Assembly: GCF_040807025.1 (NCBI RefSeq)
Contig: NC_090952.1
Span: forward strand, 28,703,068-28,767,067
Reading direction: 5' to 3'
DNA length: 64,000 nucleotides
Source of the DNA: Struthio camelus
Lineage: Eukaryota; Chordata; Aves; Struthioniformes; Struthionidae
Shown here: positions 47,911 to 60,060 of the stretch, piece by piece
How positions within the stretch are numbered: position 1 is the first letter of the stretch
Layout: every line of letters starts with the position of its first letter
Notes under the pieces: generated by a model
What the model saw: only the letters and a program-made list of their open reading frames with translations
What the model was told of the DNA's origin: nothing
Databases searched by the model: none
Program-made: the position numbers and the translations under genes

Positions 47911-49279
47911 TAGAAGCAGCCCGGCGCTGCCGTCCGCGGAGCGCCGCGCCCGCCGGCGGGACCAGCGGAACAATGAGCCGCGCGGGGCCCCGGCCCGGCT
48001 GAGCTGGCCCGGCGCTGGGCGCCCCTCGCGCTGCGCCGTCCCCCGGCGGCCCGCGCCGGTCCCGCTGCAGGGAGGGTTGCTGGCAGCGGTCGCTGCGAGC
48101 GAGGTACGGACCGCGTAACTGCTGCCCGACCTGTGAAACCGTACCGGGCGCCGCGCTCCTTTAAGGAGAATGATCTTGTTTTGGGGGCGATGCTTGATTA
48201 TTTCCTTGCTGCAGAGAACAGGTGGAGCGTAGCCGGGGGCAGCACACGTCCCGTCTTAGTGACCGCTGCTTCCGAGGCTGGCCCGCTGCTGCAGTAAGAG
48301 AGTTCTCAATCCAGAAATACTCTTTAATCCTTCACCTTTTGTTGTTGTTGTTTGGTAACGGTGAGATTTGCCAATTAAATGTAAATTTCACTGTTGACTT
48401 TGTGAAGGGACTCACTTTGTTCGGAAGTACCGTCTGAGCGCATCGGATGTTTCTGGACTAGATTCTGCTGTCATCTGAAACTGTGCAATCCTATATATTT
48501 TAACAATTTACTGAACTGTCTTTTTGTTTAGATTTTTTTTTTCCAAGAGCCGTAGATACTCTTTCCCTGTGTCATTTCTCACGTCTTTTCTGCTTTTACA
48601 AATACATCTTAAAATGTGGCCAAAAACGTTTGCTAGCACACTAGCTATGAATGCTACGATTGCATCAGGCTAAGGGAAGACAAATAAAAAAAATCTGTTC
48701 TGCAGAGTCTAATCAGATATGCTGGCCTTGTTGGTAGCTGGTTGATTTAGCTAGTATTAATGGGTTTAGCTGATGCCCTGTTATTAAGAATAACTTAGAG
48801 CTTCTTTGTTACCAGAGTCAGTGACTGGAATAGTCCAATCTGGATGACTGCAATGACAAAGACGAATATGAATGAGACAGTAGATACCACATATGTCTAG
48901 GCTGCTAATAGCCTACCAAAAGATGAAAAACCCTGTTAAGTCTAGGGCAAAAATAAAATAAAAAACAAAAGGTGTTTTAACAAGCCTCCTTGTTAAATGC
49001 TTTCTCTTTCTTCATCACTTTGGTCAAAACCATTTCCCCTTTTTAATCCTTATAAATTCTCATGCAAGCACTGCAAATACATGATGTAACAGGATTTTGC
49101 TGCTTCAGCAGATGCTTCCTAGTGCAACTAGCCGGCAAAGGAGGAAGGGAAGAAGTAACCAGGAACTGCGTAGACTTCCAAAAGCACAGATCACCCTCCC
49201 CCTCCCCCCCCCCCCAAAACTAAGGAAACCCAGAATATCTTGTCTGCAGTGGAGGATGTTTTGCTTTGTTCTGCTTAAG

Positions 49280-49480
49280 GCCAAGGCTGTCGGCCCGCTC
49301 TCGGAGGGGCGGACGCGAGCGCAGCCCGGTCCGGCAGGGCGCTCTTGCCGGCCCCGGCAGCCCTGGCCCAGGGCCGCGCCGGGCTGTGCCTCGCCACCGT
49401 GCCCTCGAGCTGCCGCTTCCCAAAGCCGCCCGTGCCCCCCCGGGTGAGGTCACTCTTGATTCAGCTCTCGGGGACGTACC
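49280..49480. other. CpG-rich island in OPHN1 intron 1 (first)
   Basis: Short GC-dense block with many CpG, 1.5 kb downstream of exon 1, beginning GTCGGCCCGCTCTCGG. No start site or splice signal stands out. Could be a shore of the main promoter or an enhancer. Confidence 0.5.
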
Positions 49481-49599
49481 TGCTCCGCTTCTATCATTAA
49501 ATAACCTGAAATTCTGGGCCTTCCTCTCTGGGTCATATCCACGCAGGAACGCAGATGTGAAGTTGGGACAACTACCTATCTAGCTGCCTGAATACCTTT

Positions 49600-50225
49600 A
49601 ATTCGTGGCTCCGGGGTGGCCCTTCGCCGCCAGCGACGCAGCGAACGCCGTGAGTCGTTGCTGTCGCTCAGCAGCGTTGGGGTGTCCCACAGCGGAGGAG
49701 CGCAGGGGACGGGCGCTGCCCCCCGAGAGCTTCCTTGAGCGTAAAACGTTCGTTACGGTGACTGTCTGCTCAGGGCTCATCTGCTGTCTAATGACTCAAA
49801 GTTGTAAGATCTTGCCTCACAGCAATCATTAGCAGTCACCACGGACGCCCGGTTCAGAGTTACCGTAGACACAACAGGTTTTCTCTTGCCTATAACCGAG
49901 GAGCAACATCAACACATAAAAAAGCAAGTGAGCGGTGGTGTGGGGTTGGGCGAAGTGAGAGCGGCTGGCGAGGAAGCGGGGTGCTGCGGGCGGCCCCGGA
50001 CGGGGCTCAGCCAGGCCTCTCTGATCCACCGGTGCGGTCTTTCACGTGAACCGTCTTGACGGGTGAGGCACGCGGACAAAAACCAGCACAAGCAGCAGGG
50101 GTTCAGACTGCGTTAGCAGGCCAGCGACTGGTCAGCCAGGGAACCGGCGAGCCTGGGTCGGTCCCCTCGCCCCAGGGAAACGAGAAGCGTTCCCGCCGGC
50201 TCGCGCGGGTCGGCTGCCCGGGCTG
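49600..50225. other. CpG-rich segment in OPHN1 intron 1 (second)
   Basis: Two neighbouring CpG clusters (49.60-49.75 and 49.93-50.22 kb) in an otherwise AT-balanced intron. The open frames over them show no known domain. Confidence 0.45.
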
Positions 50226-52799
50226 CTAACCCTTGGTCAAGGCAAAGGTCGGAAAAGAGGGAGGTCGGATATACTTTTGCACTGATCTTTGTTTGTGCCG
50301 TATGAAAGTTTCCTCAGCTGAAGTTTGCCCCGTGTCCTTGCAGAGTAATCCCCCGTTTCGGAGCCCGTCTGACCCGTCCCGTCTGCGATAGTCCTGAAAA
50401 GGCTCTTGGAGCATGTCGGGAGATGGGGTTCGTCTTCTCTCCTGGTGTAACGGCCAAGAAGGCCGCGGGTATCTGGATAGGTTTGAACTGTCCGTGTTGC
50501 AAATGGCCCGGTGCGGCTGGGATGGGTGTAAAGCTGAAGGAAAAGCTGTGGACTAGAGCTCGCTGCTTTCAGCTGCTCACCTGAGTGGTGCTCCTGATTC
50601 AGCTCGGCTCCTGCGTTGCAGGAGTGCAGCTTGACCACTGTAAAATCGGCCGCCCAGACCCCAGTACTGCGCAGTGTCGAGGCAGTGTTTGCTACCTGTG
50701 ACGGTTCGGAAAGCGAGGCTGGAACTGGAAAACCCAGCGTAACGGTGCAGTGGCTCCAGAGAAGAATTGGGGTGTTCTGACATTATTTGCTTTTGTATAG
50801 GAGTCTGAGCAGCGTAACTTTTGCAAACCAAAAGTGAGGCAGCGTTAGCTAAATAGCATAGTTCTGTACATACTGTCTTCTTCTGATTCTCCACTGCCCT
50901 TTGTCGTTTACCTTGTGCAAAAGTTTAGAAAGTTTCCTGGACACCTGGTAGAGAACTCTCTGATTCAGGATCCTGGGTAGAAATAATGGCAGAAATGAGA
51001 AGACAGTAGAGAGTCCTTTTCTGTGTCGTTCCTAAATTTACCAAAATGAGGTTTAATGCTCTCAAGTTCTTGGTACTCTAAACTATTGAAATATATAGAA
51101 GGTTGAAATTTAGGATTTTATGGAATAGATACAGTGATGTAAGTAGATACTGACTTTTTCTAGCAGCAGGTAAAAATGAGAGAATAGTGCCTTTTGACTT
51201 AGCACCCATTATGGTGATACTCACGGGTTGCTTTGGATTTATACTGAAAAATAGTTTGGCTCTAAAAGTAGATACATATAATGCATTCTTCAACAAAACT
51301 GTGGCAGTTAGTAACTTTGGTAAATGCAGATGTAAAAAGTATGCAAGTAGACATCCTGTTTACTTGGGCGTTTAAACCTTTGGCCAGATTGTTCCAAGGT
51401 ATTGATTCTCCGTACTGAGCATGGTATTCTGATGGCTTTAAAGATTTATACATTGGCTATGCATTTTGTTGATCTATAAATAAGTAAACTGAAACATAAG
51501 ATTTAAAGCAAATTAATTAAACTCCCTGTCTGCTCACAGACTAAAGAAATGCCAAACGCCTGCTTTCTCAGGATCAGACTGTTCAGCCTGATGCAGTGGT
51601 GGGAAACTGCAGAACAGAAGTCTTGGATGCAGCACAGTGTGTCTAGATATAAGTACCTGCATCCTCTTAAATGCTGCAAGCACAGCATATTCATGTAAAC
51701 TACCAACAAACGAAGTGCAGTTCCCCACTGGAGGGAAGTAGCATCTGCCAGGCTTCTGCGTGATCTGCCAAAAACAGAGAGCAGGTTTAGACTTAAAAAC
51801 CTGAAACTATCCTGAAGTTAGCTTTTCTTTTCCACTTGCCAAACAATAATAATAAAAAAATTGTACAGCATGACTTTATGTATAGAGAGTTTATACAACT
51901 ATCACTTCATATGTGGGGTGAAACCTTGTGGTTTTGAATTAGAAGTCTGTGATGCAAGGTGTGTATATGTTGTTCTTCTTTGTTGCCGATAGTGTTTTTC
52001 CAAATGTCCAGTCAGTTTAAGTGACCTGTTAGCCAATAACATCTTCAGAGAATTCTAGCAGAATCTCTAGAGGGTTTGAAAAGAAAAAAACCCCAAAAAC
52101 TTGGCATCACTTTATTATGGTAGCAGCACAAGCTAGGTACCCAGTGTTTAATAAGTACCATTTCAATGTCTTCCCTTTGGAGATTTTTGGATGTCCTTTG
52201 AACTTTTTGTAGCCTGTTTGCCGGTAGATCAGTTCACCATTATCTATTCGTAGTGATTTAACATGTAAATTTGAGTGCAAATTTTTTTCGAAAGTCATTC
52301 AAGCAAAGTAGAATTGTAAATGGATAATACTGAGTGCTACCATAAACATTGGTCTAGCGGGTGAGCGTGCTGCTCTAGTTCAAATGGGTTGCTTGTTTTA
52401 CAAACACACACACTCCCTTTCATTTCCCAGTTTTAAACCTGACTGCTACATTCTGTGCGTTACAATGGCTGTGGGATGTAAAAGTGCCTCTTGTGTCGAT
52501 ACGGCTGGTCGTGAATCGCTGTGATTTGTGATCGGGGTGTAGCGCGTTGCAGTGAGCAGAACGTTAAGGCAGCCGCATATTTACTCCAGACTTGTTGACT
52601 CATTTTTATATCCCGCAGTCTCAATGCTTTCTGTGATCTGAGTCTCCCCTGTCAGAATTCCTACAGATCTGAGCAAACTGTAGTTTAATCCAGTCCCTTA
52701 AATAATTTCCACGTGTGGCATGCAGGGCACATGCCCAGGATTTTCTCTAGGAAATAAGCAACAGGCTAGAAGGGGGAAAAGGCTCAGGGAGATTCGAGG

Positions 52800-53220
52800 T
52801 GTCGTTTCCCGCAGCCTGCTCCAGAGACGAGGAGGAGGAGGAGGAGGAGAGGGCCTCTGAGTGGAGACGTGCTGCAGGTTATCCCCGCCAGAGGTTCGGC
52901 CTTCGCTAGCCGGGAGTTTGCGCGGGCCGTTGCCGCCAGCCCAGCGGAGCAGGAGCGCCGCCGGCGCGGGCAGCTGCTGCTGCGCTCCCTGATGCGGCGG
53001 CAGGACGCCGGGGAGCCGGCGCTCCGGCCCTTCCACAGCGCGTGAGCTCTTCTGCGGGCTCCCCGCGCCGGTCTCGCGCTACTGGGCAGAAAGCCCTCGC
53101 GTGCCGCGCGCTGCCGGGACGAGGGCAGTGGAAAACCCTGGCGGAGCCGGTTTCCCCCTCGTCCCCCCAGCACGCATCCGTGGGGTTAGATCTGGCTTGC
53201 GGCGTTCGTGCTGTTGTGGC
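52800..53220. other. CpG island in OPHN1 intron 1 (third)
   Basis: The strongest intronic island. It includes (GAG)n at 52829-52850 and a dense CpG core around 52900-53130. A plus-strand exon-like open block (52815-53045) begins right after a TTTCCCGCAG acceptor. It could be an alternative promoter or an unannotated exon. Confidence 0.5.
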
Positions 53221-54639
53221 TTTTCTTGGCTTGCGGTCGGTGGAAGACAACTTGATCAACCGACCCTGAGAGCAGCTAAGCAGGTTGATGAATGCAGATT
53301 TCGGCTTCCTTTCACTTTTCTAATGACAAGCAGAATCCCCCCGCTTCCCTTCACATCCTGTGCCTGTTTCTTCCATCTGTCCCTCGGGGGAGAGGCTGCA
53401 AACTTTTCAGAGAGTCTGCAAGGATAAACGCTTTTCCAGGGTATCGGGGCTCCTCCCTTGCTTCACCCTGCAAAGGAGCAAAAAGCAGAAGCGAGTATTA
53501 AGCCCAGCTCAGTTGTTTGGGGGCCAACGCTGGAAACCTTTCCTTGGAAAAATCCTGCCTTACTTGGCTAAGCCTGCACGTGGGAAGGCAGAGCGAGGGG
53601 GAACTCCCGTGTCAATCAGAGGGACTGGCTTGATGATTTTGTAGCTAGTGTTACTTGTAATGGAGGGAGCTGCACTAAGAGGTTGCTTTCCGCAGCCGTC
53701 GTGACTTGCGACTTTTCGGAGGTGCTTTTGTTGGAGGAGGATCGCTTGGGTGCTAGAGAAAACCCTTGCTTCAGGGCTTTGCTCAAAGCACGGTCTGCCC
53801 GTTAACTAAAGGCAAAGTGTTCTTAGATGCTGAGTGCCTTAAACTCCTCTTGCTTTTCAAGGGGTTAAGATAAATGGATTATTTTTCCCTACCAACTCTG
53901 AAATTTTACCAATTGAAATAAATGAAATGCAGATGGTAAAACCTGGTCTTGAGAACTGTGCAACCCCTCGTGCTGCCATTTGGGTGCTGTGCTCTTGCAG
54001 TCACATTGCTGCCTTTGTAAGTGGTGTTTTCCTCTTGCTGCCTGAAGGGGAAAAAAAAAGAAACAAACAGAACTCCCCTGACTGTACATAGGGCACCGTA
54101 AGATGACTAAGTGTTATGTAAGATCATGCCAAATGAGAAATAAAACTGACAAAAGCAAGGAAAGGTATTGTTCATTGGTAGTAATCTCGGGCTTAAAAAT
54201 CAACGATAGCAAATAAGTTATTTTGGGACAGAAATATGAGTTATTTTTGTTGTAAAGTTGGCTGTATCCTTTCTTTTTAGTGCCAAGAGTATTCAGAATC
54301 ACTAGAAGTGCCAAATTACTATTTTAGTTCTATATGTTGTATTGACATCACCAAAACAGACTTGCAGCCTGGCTCTGATTAGGGAAAGGAAAAGAGACTT
54401 AGAGGTTAAATTTCCTTCCCCTCTCCCCCGCCTTCTCCCCTCTCAAACCCGAAGTTTGGGTAGGCTGCCAGCTCAGCCATATGGCCAGCATTTTCATCTG
54501 CTGCTCAATTGTTCTTTCTCTGTAAGTCAGCAGTGTTCTCAAGCTGCTTTATTTAGCCCTAAAAAGTGCGATGCCTTTGCCTCTCAGCTGGGAGGGCGCA
54601 GGAGGATCTGCCAAAGTCCAGGAGGCCTCCCGGTGCTCA

Positions 54640-54790
54640 GTCCCTTCGGGAGCCCCTTCGCGGCCGCGGTGCCGGTGGCCGGACGGCGCCCGGGCGCGAG
54701 ACGGCGGCCAGCACCGGGCAGCTCTCGCCAGTTGTACCGGTCCCGGTTCTGCCTGACAGAACCTCCCGCGTGCCGGGGGAGCTGGGGGAG
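54640..54790. other. CpG-rich patch in OPHN1 intron 1 (fourth)
   Basis: About 150 bases with CGGCCGCGG and GGACGGCGCCCGGGCGCG-type sequence. No gene signal. Confidence 0.4.
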
Positions 54791-57367
54791 GTAGAGCACA
54801 GGCTGGATGAGAAGCGGGGTAGGTCAGAGCTCCCAGGAAGCGTTTGGACCATGTCTAAACTTCAAAACGATGTTCTGGAGTGAGTCGCATGGAAGAAAAG
54901 CTTAGGTGCAGAGCGCCTTATTCGTACCTCCGTTGAGGGGATTCGCACGTTGCAGTGTCTGACGGGGCTGAAGCGTAATCCTTGCTCAAGTTAAAAAGGT
55001 AAAGAAACACGTGTTCAGGTTGCCTGTATTATAGCGCCACGTTCAATATCCATCTTGTAGTGCCAGTCACTAATATCTGACTGATGATCTCTTTTTTCTG
55101 AAGTCTTCTACTTCCTCTGAACTCACAGACAAAAAAAAAAAATCTAGTCCTGTTTGTACATGTCTCTAAGCTGACATATGTGGAAAACTCTGCAATAAGA
55201 GGAATCAAGAGATTGCTCAGGAAACGAGGGTGCCGTATCCATAAATGCATGCTGACTCGGAGGGGTTAGACACGCGAGCGTGTAACCATGGGGTCAGCCT
55301 GGCGAGCGCCAGCTGACCCGCAATAGCTCTGTAGGCACGGTCACAACCTAACCCAAAAGGTACGGCAGTTGCAATTTTGGTAGCCCTCACTAAAAGCAGG
55401 CTGAGCTGGTGTTCGTTGTCCCAGATTGGGTAAGAGCTGCATGCAGGCAGTTGCCGTGGATCAGCCCGTGGGCAATAACTTGTTTGTGTTTCCCAGCTCT
55501 CAGGCCCATGCTGTATTATGCCTTTGTGTTAGCATAATGTAGATGAGATTTGAAGCAGACAGCGTGTTTCAGGCAACAAACAAGCATGTCAGGAGGAAGT
55601 AGGTGACTATGTAGCATCATAATTATTATAAGACTGGTCTATTTATACCATTTTCTCTTTATGGCTCAATATTTTGACTTTTTTTTATAATCTGCTGCTT
55701 GCTGCATTCTTCTGTATGTGTGATAATGCAAAAACATCTATTTTTTTCCTCTGATCTTTGAGAATCTTGCAATTATATATCAAATTTTAAGTTGATGCTC
55801 TTTTTACTAATTTGAGTGCTCCAGTGGTGTAAACTGTATCTTCTGAAGCTGGAAGAGTTTTGAGTTCTCATGCAAATGTTGCATATGTGGTTTTGAACTT
55901 GATTCCTGTACTCTATAAGTCTTGCAGATTGTTTCTGGATTTGCGTGTCAGTTAACAGCCTCTCCATGCGGGTCAGGTGTTATCCTGGAAGGATAATGTT
56001 CTAATAACACGTGTAGTGGTGTCTGTGCCTGCAAAACACATGAGAATCTGTAGCAAGAGAGACCAGATGAGCTTTTCTTCCTAGATTGCAGTTACTTAAC
56101 AAGGAAAATCCTGCTTCCGTTTGCTTCCCCTGCAGGTCAGGTGCAGAAGAGAATATAATTACTGCAGTGCTGGGCATGGAAGTTTGCTGGTCAAACTGGG
56201 GGGCTCTGCAGTCCTCTGCATGGCCAGATCTGCTCTCCACAAATTTCTGTGCTGTTGTCAGAGATGGTGTTTGAGGAGTTAACGCTTTTGAGTGTAAGCA
56301 GAGTGTCAACAAAATCTAATATTCTAATGAGATTAAGGCAGCCCTGGAGCAGCCTGTCCTTCTGGTTCCTGCGGAGCCCACGTGTGCTATTTCTTAAAAA
56401 GTCTGTAGAGGCAAAGGCTTGGCTCTATAGTATTAGGATTTGTAGCTGTTGCAACAGTTCTTTAGATACAGGGATTGTTTTTGGTTATACCCAAACAAAC
56501 AGAAATTACATGGCTGTGGAAATGGGAGGAGGAGGAACGAGGCCTGTCACAGGCTTGCCCTTCTCCCTGCTGGCGCGCTGAACGCTGGAGTTCTCCGTGC
56601 AAACACTAGTTCTGCACCCTCAACAGAATTTGGCATGGAGGCACTTGCATTAAAAATACTCTGTCCTACAAAGACAGCCTAGCTGTGAGCCAGCATGCTG
56701 TATATTAATGAAGAGGTGCGTAGAAGTCTTCCATGTGGATACACAGAGGCCTTCTGTCTCGTGAAAAGCCACTCATTAAACTACCCACTGGTATCCAAAG
56801 AAGAACTATATAAAAACTCCTCTGATACCACTGGTTAAAGCAAAGTACTAAATTGATCTGACTTAAAAATTGGTCTGTTTATTTTGTTTCTCCTCCGATT
56901 CTGTCCTTGCGCTTCGCTGATCTTGTGCCTCAAGCGATAGTCGGTACATGAGCCTTGGCTTCAACGGATACGGGATCGGACTATTTACCAGTAGGCACAG
57001 CTCTTAAAACAAAGAATAGGCACTGGCCAGGTATAATCAACTGAATAGGGTCTCAGTGGCCTCATTGGCCTGGCCGTTGTGCCCTTCCTGCGTTTGGAGA
57101 TGGCATTCTTCATTACAGCACGTTAGTGATGTGTTAACAGGAAAAAATAGCTTATTTGCTATTTTGCCAGAACCTTTTTTGATTGCGAAGCACCCCAGGG
57201 AACCTGAGTTTGGAGTCAGGGACAGAACAAAGCCCTCTCTGAACGGTCCTACCCAAAGGGTGTTTGCTGAGTTTAGCCAAATATAAAGACCCTCTGCCTC
57301 TCCGCTAACCTTTTAAATTAGGGAAGTCTGGGAAGGTTTCACAGGAAATACACACCCAAATCTGTTG

Positions 57368-57388
57368 CCCCCCCCCCCCACACACACA
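57368..57388. repeat. C12 run followed by (AC)n
   Basis: Twelve C then alternating CA, a simple repeat inside OPHN1 intron 1. Confidence 0.85.
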
Positions 57389-59547
57389 CTTTCCCTCTGA
57401 AGCATTACTAGAGTCTTTTGTTTCGCCGTGGAACTTCTTTTCTACCTGTGCTGGCAGCGCTGAAATGCGCTGTCTTGAGATGACCCTCGGGGGCGAATGG
57501 CTCGCTGCTATAGGGAAACTCCCCTCCTTTTTCCTAAAGCGCATCGTGTTATAGCAGTTAGTGTTAGGCTTTTTCTGGACTTTAGCAGAGGAAAAAAGAA
57601 AACTTCTTGTTAAGGGCTTGAAGAGGCCTGTGGGCACCTGAGTATTGCTGTGCTACTGCGCTAGGGATTGTGATTTGCACCATCTTATTGCAAAGCTGAT
57701 AACAGGAACACCTGGAAGCTCTTAGCTCAAAGACCTTGGGATTTCTTTGCTTTAGCAGATTAACTCTGTGCGTATGTGTGCATGTATCAGTATTTGGGAG
57801 AGACCACAGTATTCTGCAGTAACGGTATCAAACAGTTCCATTTACAGCAACGATGCTGCTTTGGCTTTGGGGTCATTGCCATAATAGACTGTGCATAAAG
57901 ATGTCCAGCAAATGTGATTCTTCTTACAAAAAAGGGATGCGTTTTTTTTTGTATGGGCTTGTCTCTGCCTTTCTGGGTGGAATGGGAGTTTGCATTCTCC
58001 ATCCCCTAGAGCAGTTCTGAAGCAATGCTCAACTTGCAAGAAAGCTTCTGTGCCTGTACGTAAATGCAGTAGATCTCATGTCTTGTGCCACTGATGCACG
58101 TTTTCTCTAACAATCATTTACCTTATTGTGGATCGTATTCAGGACAGGTAGGAAGAAGGGAGTCTCTTCCACAGCAAGGTAGAGGAGGGAAAAGCTCATT
58201 TTCCAGAGCTTTTAGGCAATCTGCATAGAATCTAAGGCCCCAAGTTGCTGCAAATCTAAAACAGATGTGCCTGAACCAGAAACGCTTAAAAAAATAAAAA
58301 AGGGAAAAAGAAGGAAAAAAACCCTAAAAAACCCCAAACCTTATCTTCAGTTGCAGACAAGAAAGACGAGGAACATGTGCAGTATCTGCATACTCCAGTT
58401 TCAGGGCATATCTTGTTCCTTGTATCAGGGCTTGTTGATATGTGCTTGTTAGACGGAGCTCCTTGCTAGATGCAGTTCCCTCGTCCTGCACTTTGGCACT
58501 AGTGTTTGCTTTGCTTTGTGGCTGGAGTTAAAGGCGCCACATTGTTGAGCCCCGTAGTAGGACAGCTTCCAAGAAGCGCCTGTGAGGTCATGGATCCCTG
58601 CGTGAACTGTATTGTACCACGCTCTGCTGACTTGGGAAACGCTGAAGTTGTTTCGCTCTCTCCCCGTTTGTTTGCCTGTGCGCGGGGCAGCCTTGGGAGC
58701 CATCCGCTAGTTAGGTGTGAACCCTCATCTGCCGCTCCAGCGGGGTCTGTGGGAATCCTAACATCCTCTTAGGGAACCGCCTGTTTTTTGCTGATTACGC
58801 GGACCGCTTAGTTCATATCCTTGTCTCCTCCGCAACAGGAATGCTCAAGGCATGGTTTCATGATACGAAGCACTGAGCAGAAATATTGCCTTAACTTATT
58901 TCCTGCCTCTCCCCGTCCCCAGCTGCTCATTGCGGCAGTGCAGTGCACCAGCCCCTGCTCTGTGCTTAGGCAGATGCTGGTGAAGCCATGTTGTGGGCCA
59001 GCGTTGGTCCAGCTTTAAAACAAACCAATGCACAATATTTTGTGGGGGTTTTCCCAACCCGAATCCGCTCCCTGGTCTGTTCCCCAGTGACCTCGGGAGC
59101 AGTTGAGCCTGGTATAAACAGAAGAGCAGCGCTCCTCGCGCCAGGGAGCGGAGCAAGGGAGGCTTTGAAGCCAAGGCTGCCCCTTTCTTTTGATGCGAGG
59201 CCGCAGCTTCCCGGCAGGTGTGGCAACGTGGTTGTCCTCCGAGAGCCCGGAGAACGTGACTGCATGCCTCATCACAAAGGACAAGGTCAAGAAATTCAGT
59301 CATTTTGATGTGTTTAATTATGTTTTTCCTTTTGGCACGCATGAGACATGCGTGCAGCTTGTCATCCTTCTTCTGTTGCCTCTCTTGGTTTCTTCCCTGA
59401 AAGAACATGGGTGTTACCCATGTTTTGTGATGTATCTGAAAATCCACGGGCTTGCAGTAGCGCTGTTGCTGACCGGAGAGTTTCCTCTTGACTCACCATG
59501 TGAAGATTCAGCTTTTCTGTCCTTTGTCATAAGAATTTTCTTAAATC

Positions 59548-59580
59548 ATTTATTTATCTATTTATTTATTTATTTATTTT
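59548..59580. repeat. (TTTA)n microsatellite
   Basis: A short tetranucleotide run with one TCTA interruption. Confidence 0.9.
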
Positions 59581-59609
59581 GTTAAAGCACTGGTAACTGC
59601 AGCTTTCTC

Positions 59610-60060
59610 AGATGTGGCTTCCTGCATTCACTGCCCAAGCTTTCCACGGGCGGCTTTCGTACTGCTCCGAGTCAGTCCTGTTGGGCTTGCGGACTTTGGC
59701 GTCCTCGCTTCTCGGCCTTGCTGCAGCGCTCTGCTGCGTTGCGGAGCCAGCCACCCGCAGCTGAAAGTCCTCCTGGAGCGCGGCCCTTGCTACGCCGCGT
59801 TGGTATCTGCTCGGCCGCCTGCCGTATCGCAGCGAGCCGTCGAAAATGGCTTTGGTGACGTGTTGCCCTAGCGGGTGCCGCAGTTGGGAGGTGGCGAAGC
59901 AGCCCGGGCCCGAGGAGGGCTGCCCTCGAGCCGGGTGCCGGGGCTCGCCGGGGCGCGGAGCTCCCCTGGGGCAGGGTGGGCGCCAGCCCGTGGGTGCTCG
60001 CGGCCGCAAGACGCGAGACCGTAGCGAGGCGTGTTATGAGCACGCTGCCCATCAGGATCG
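59610..60060. other. CpG island in OPHN1 intron 1 (fifth)
   Basis: About 450 bases of CpG-dense sequence. It follows a TTTA microsatellite and is followed by AT-rich DNA. Open frames up to 150 codons on the minus strand are composition-driven. No promoter motif is decisive. Confidence 0.45.
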
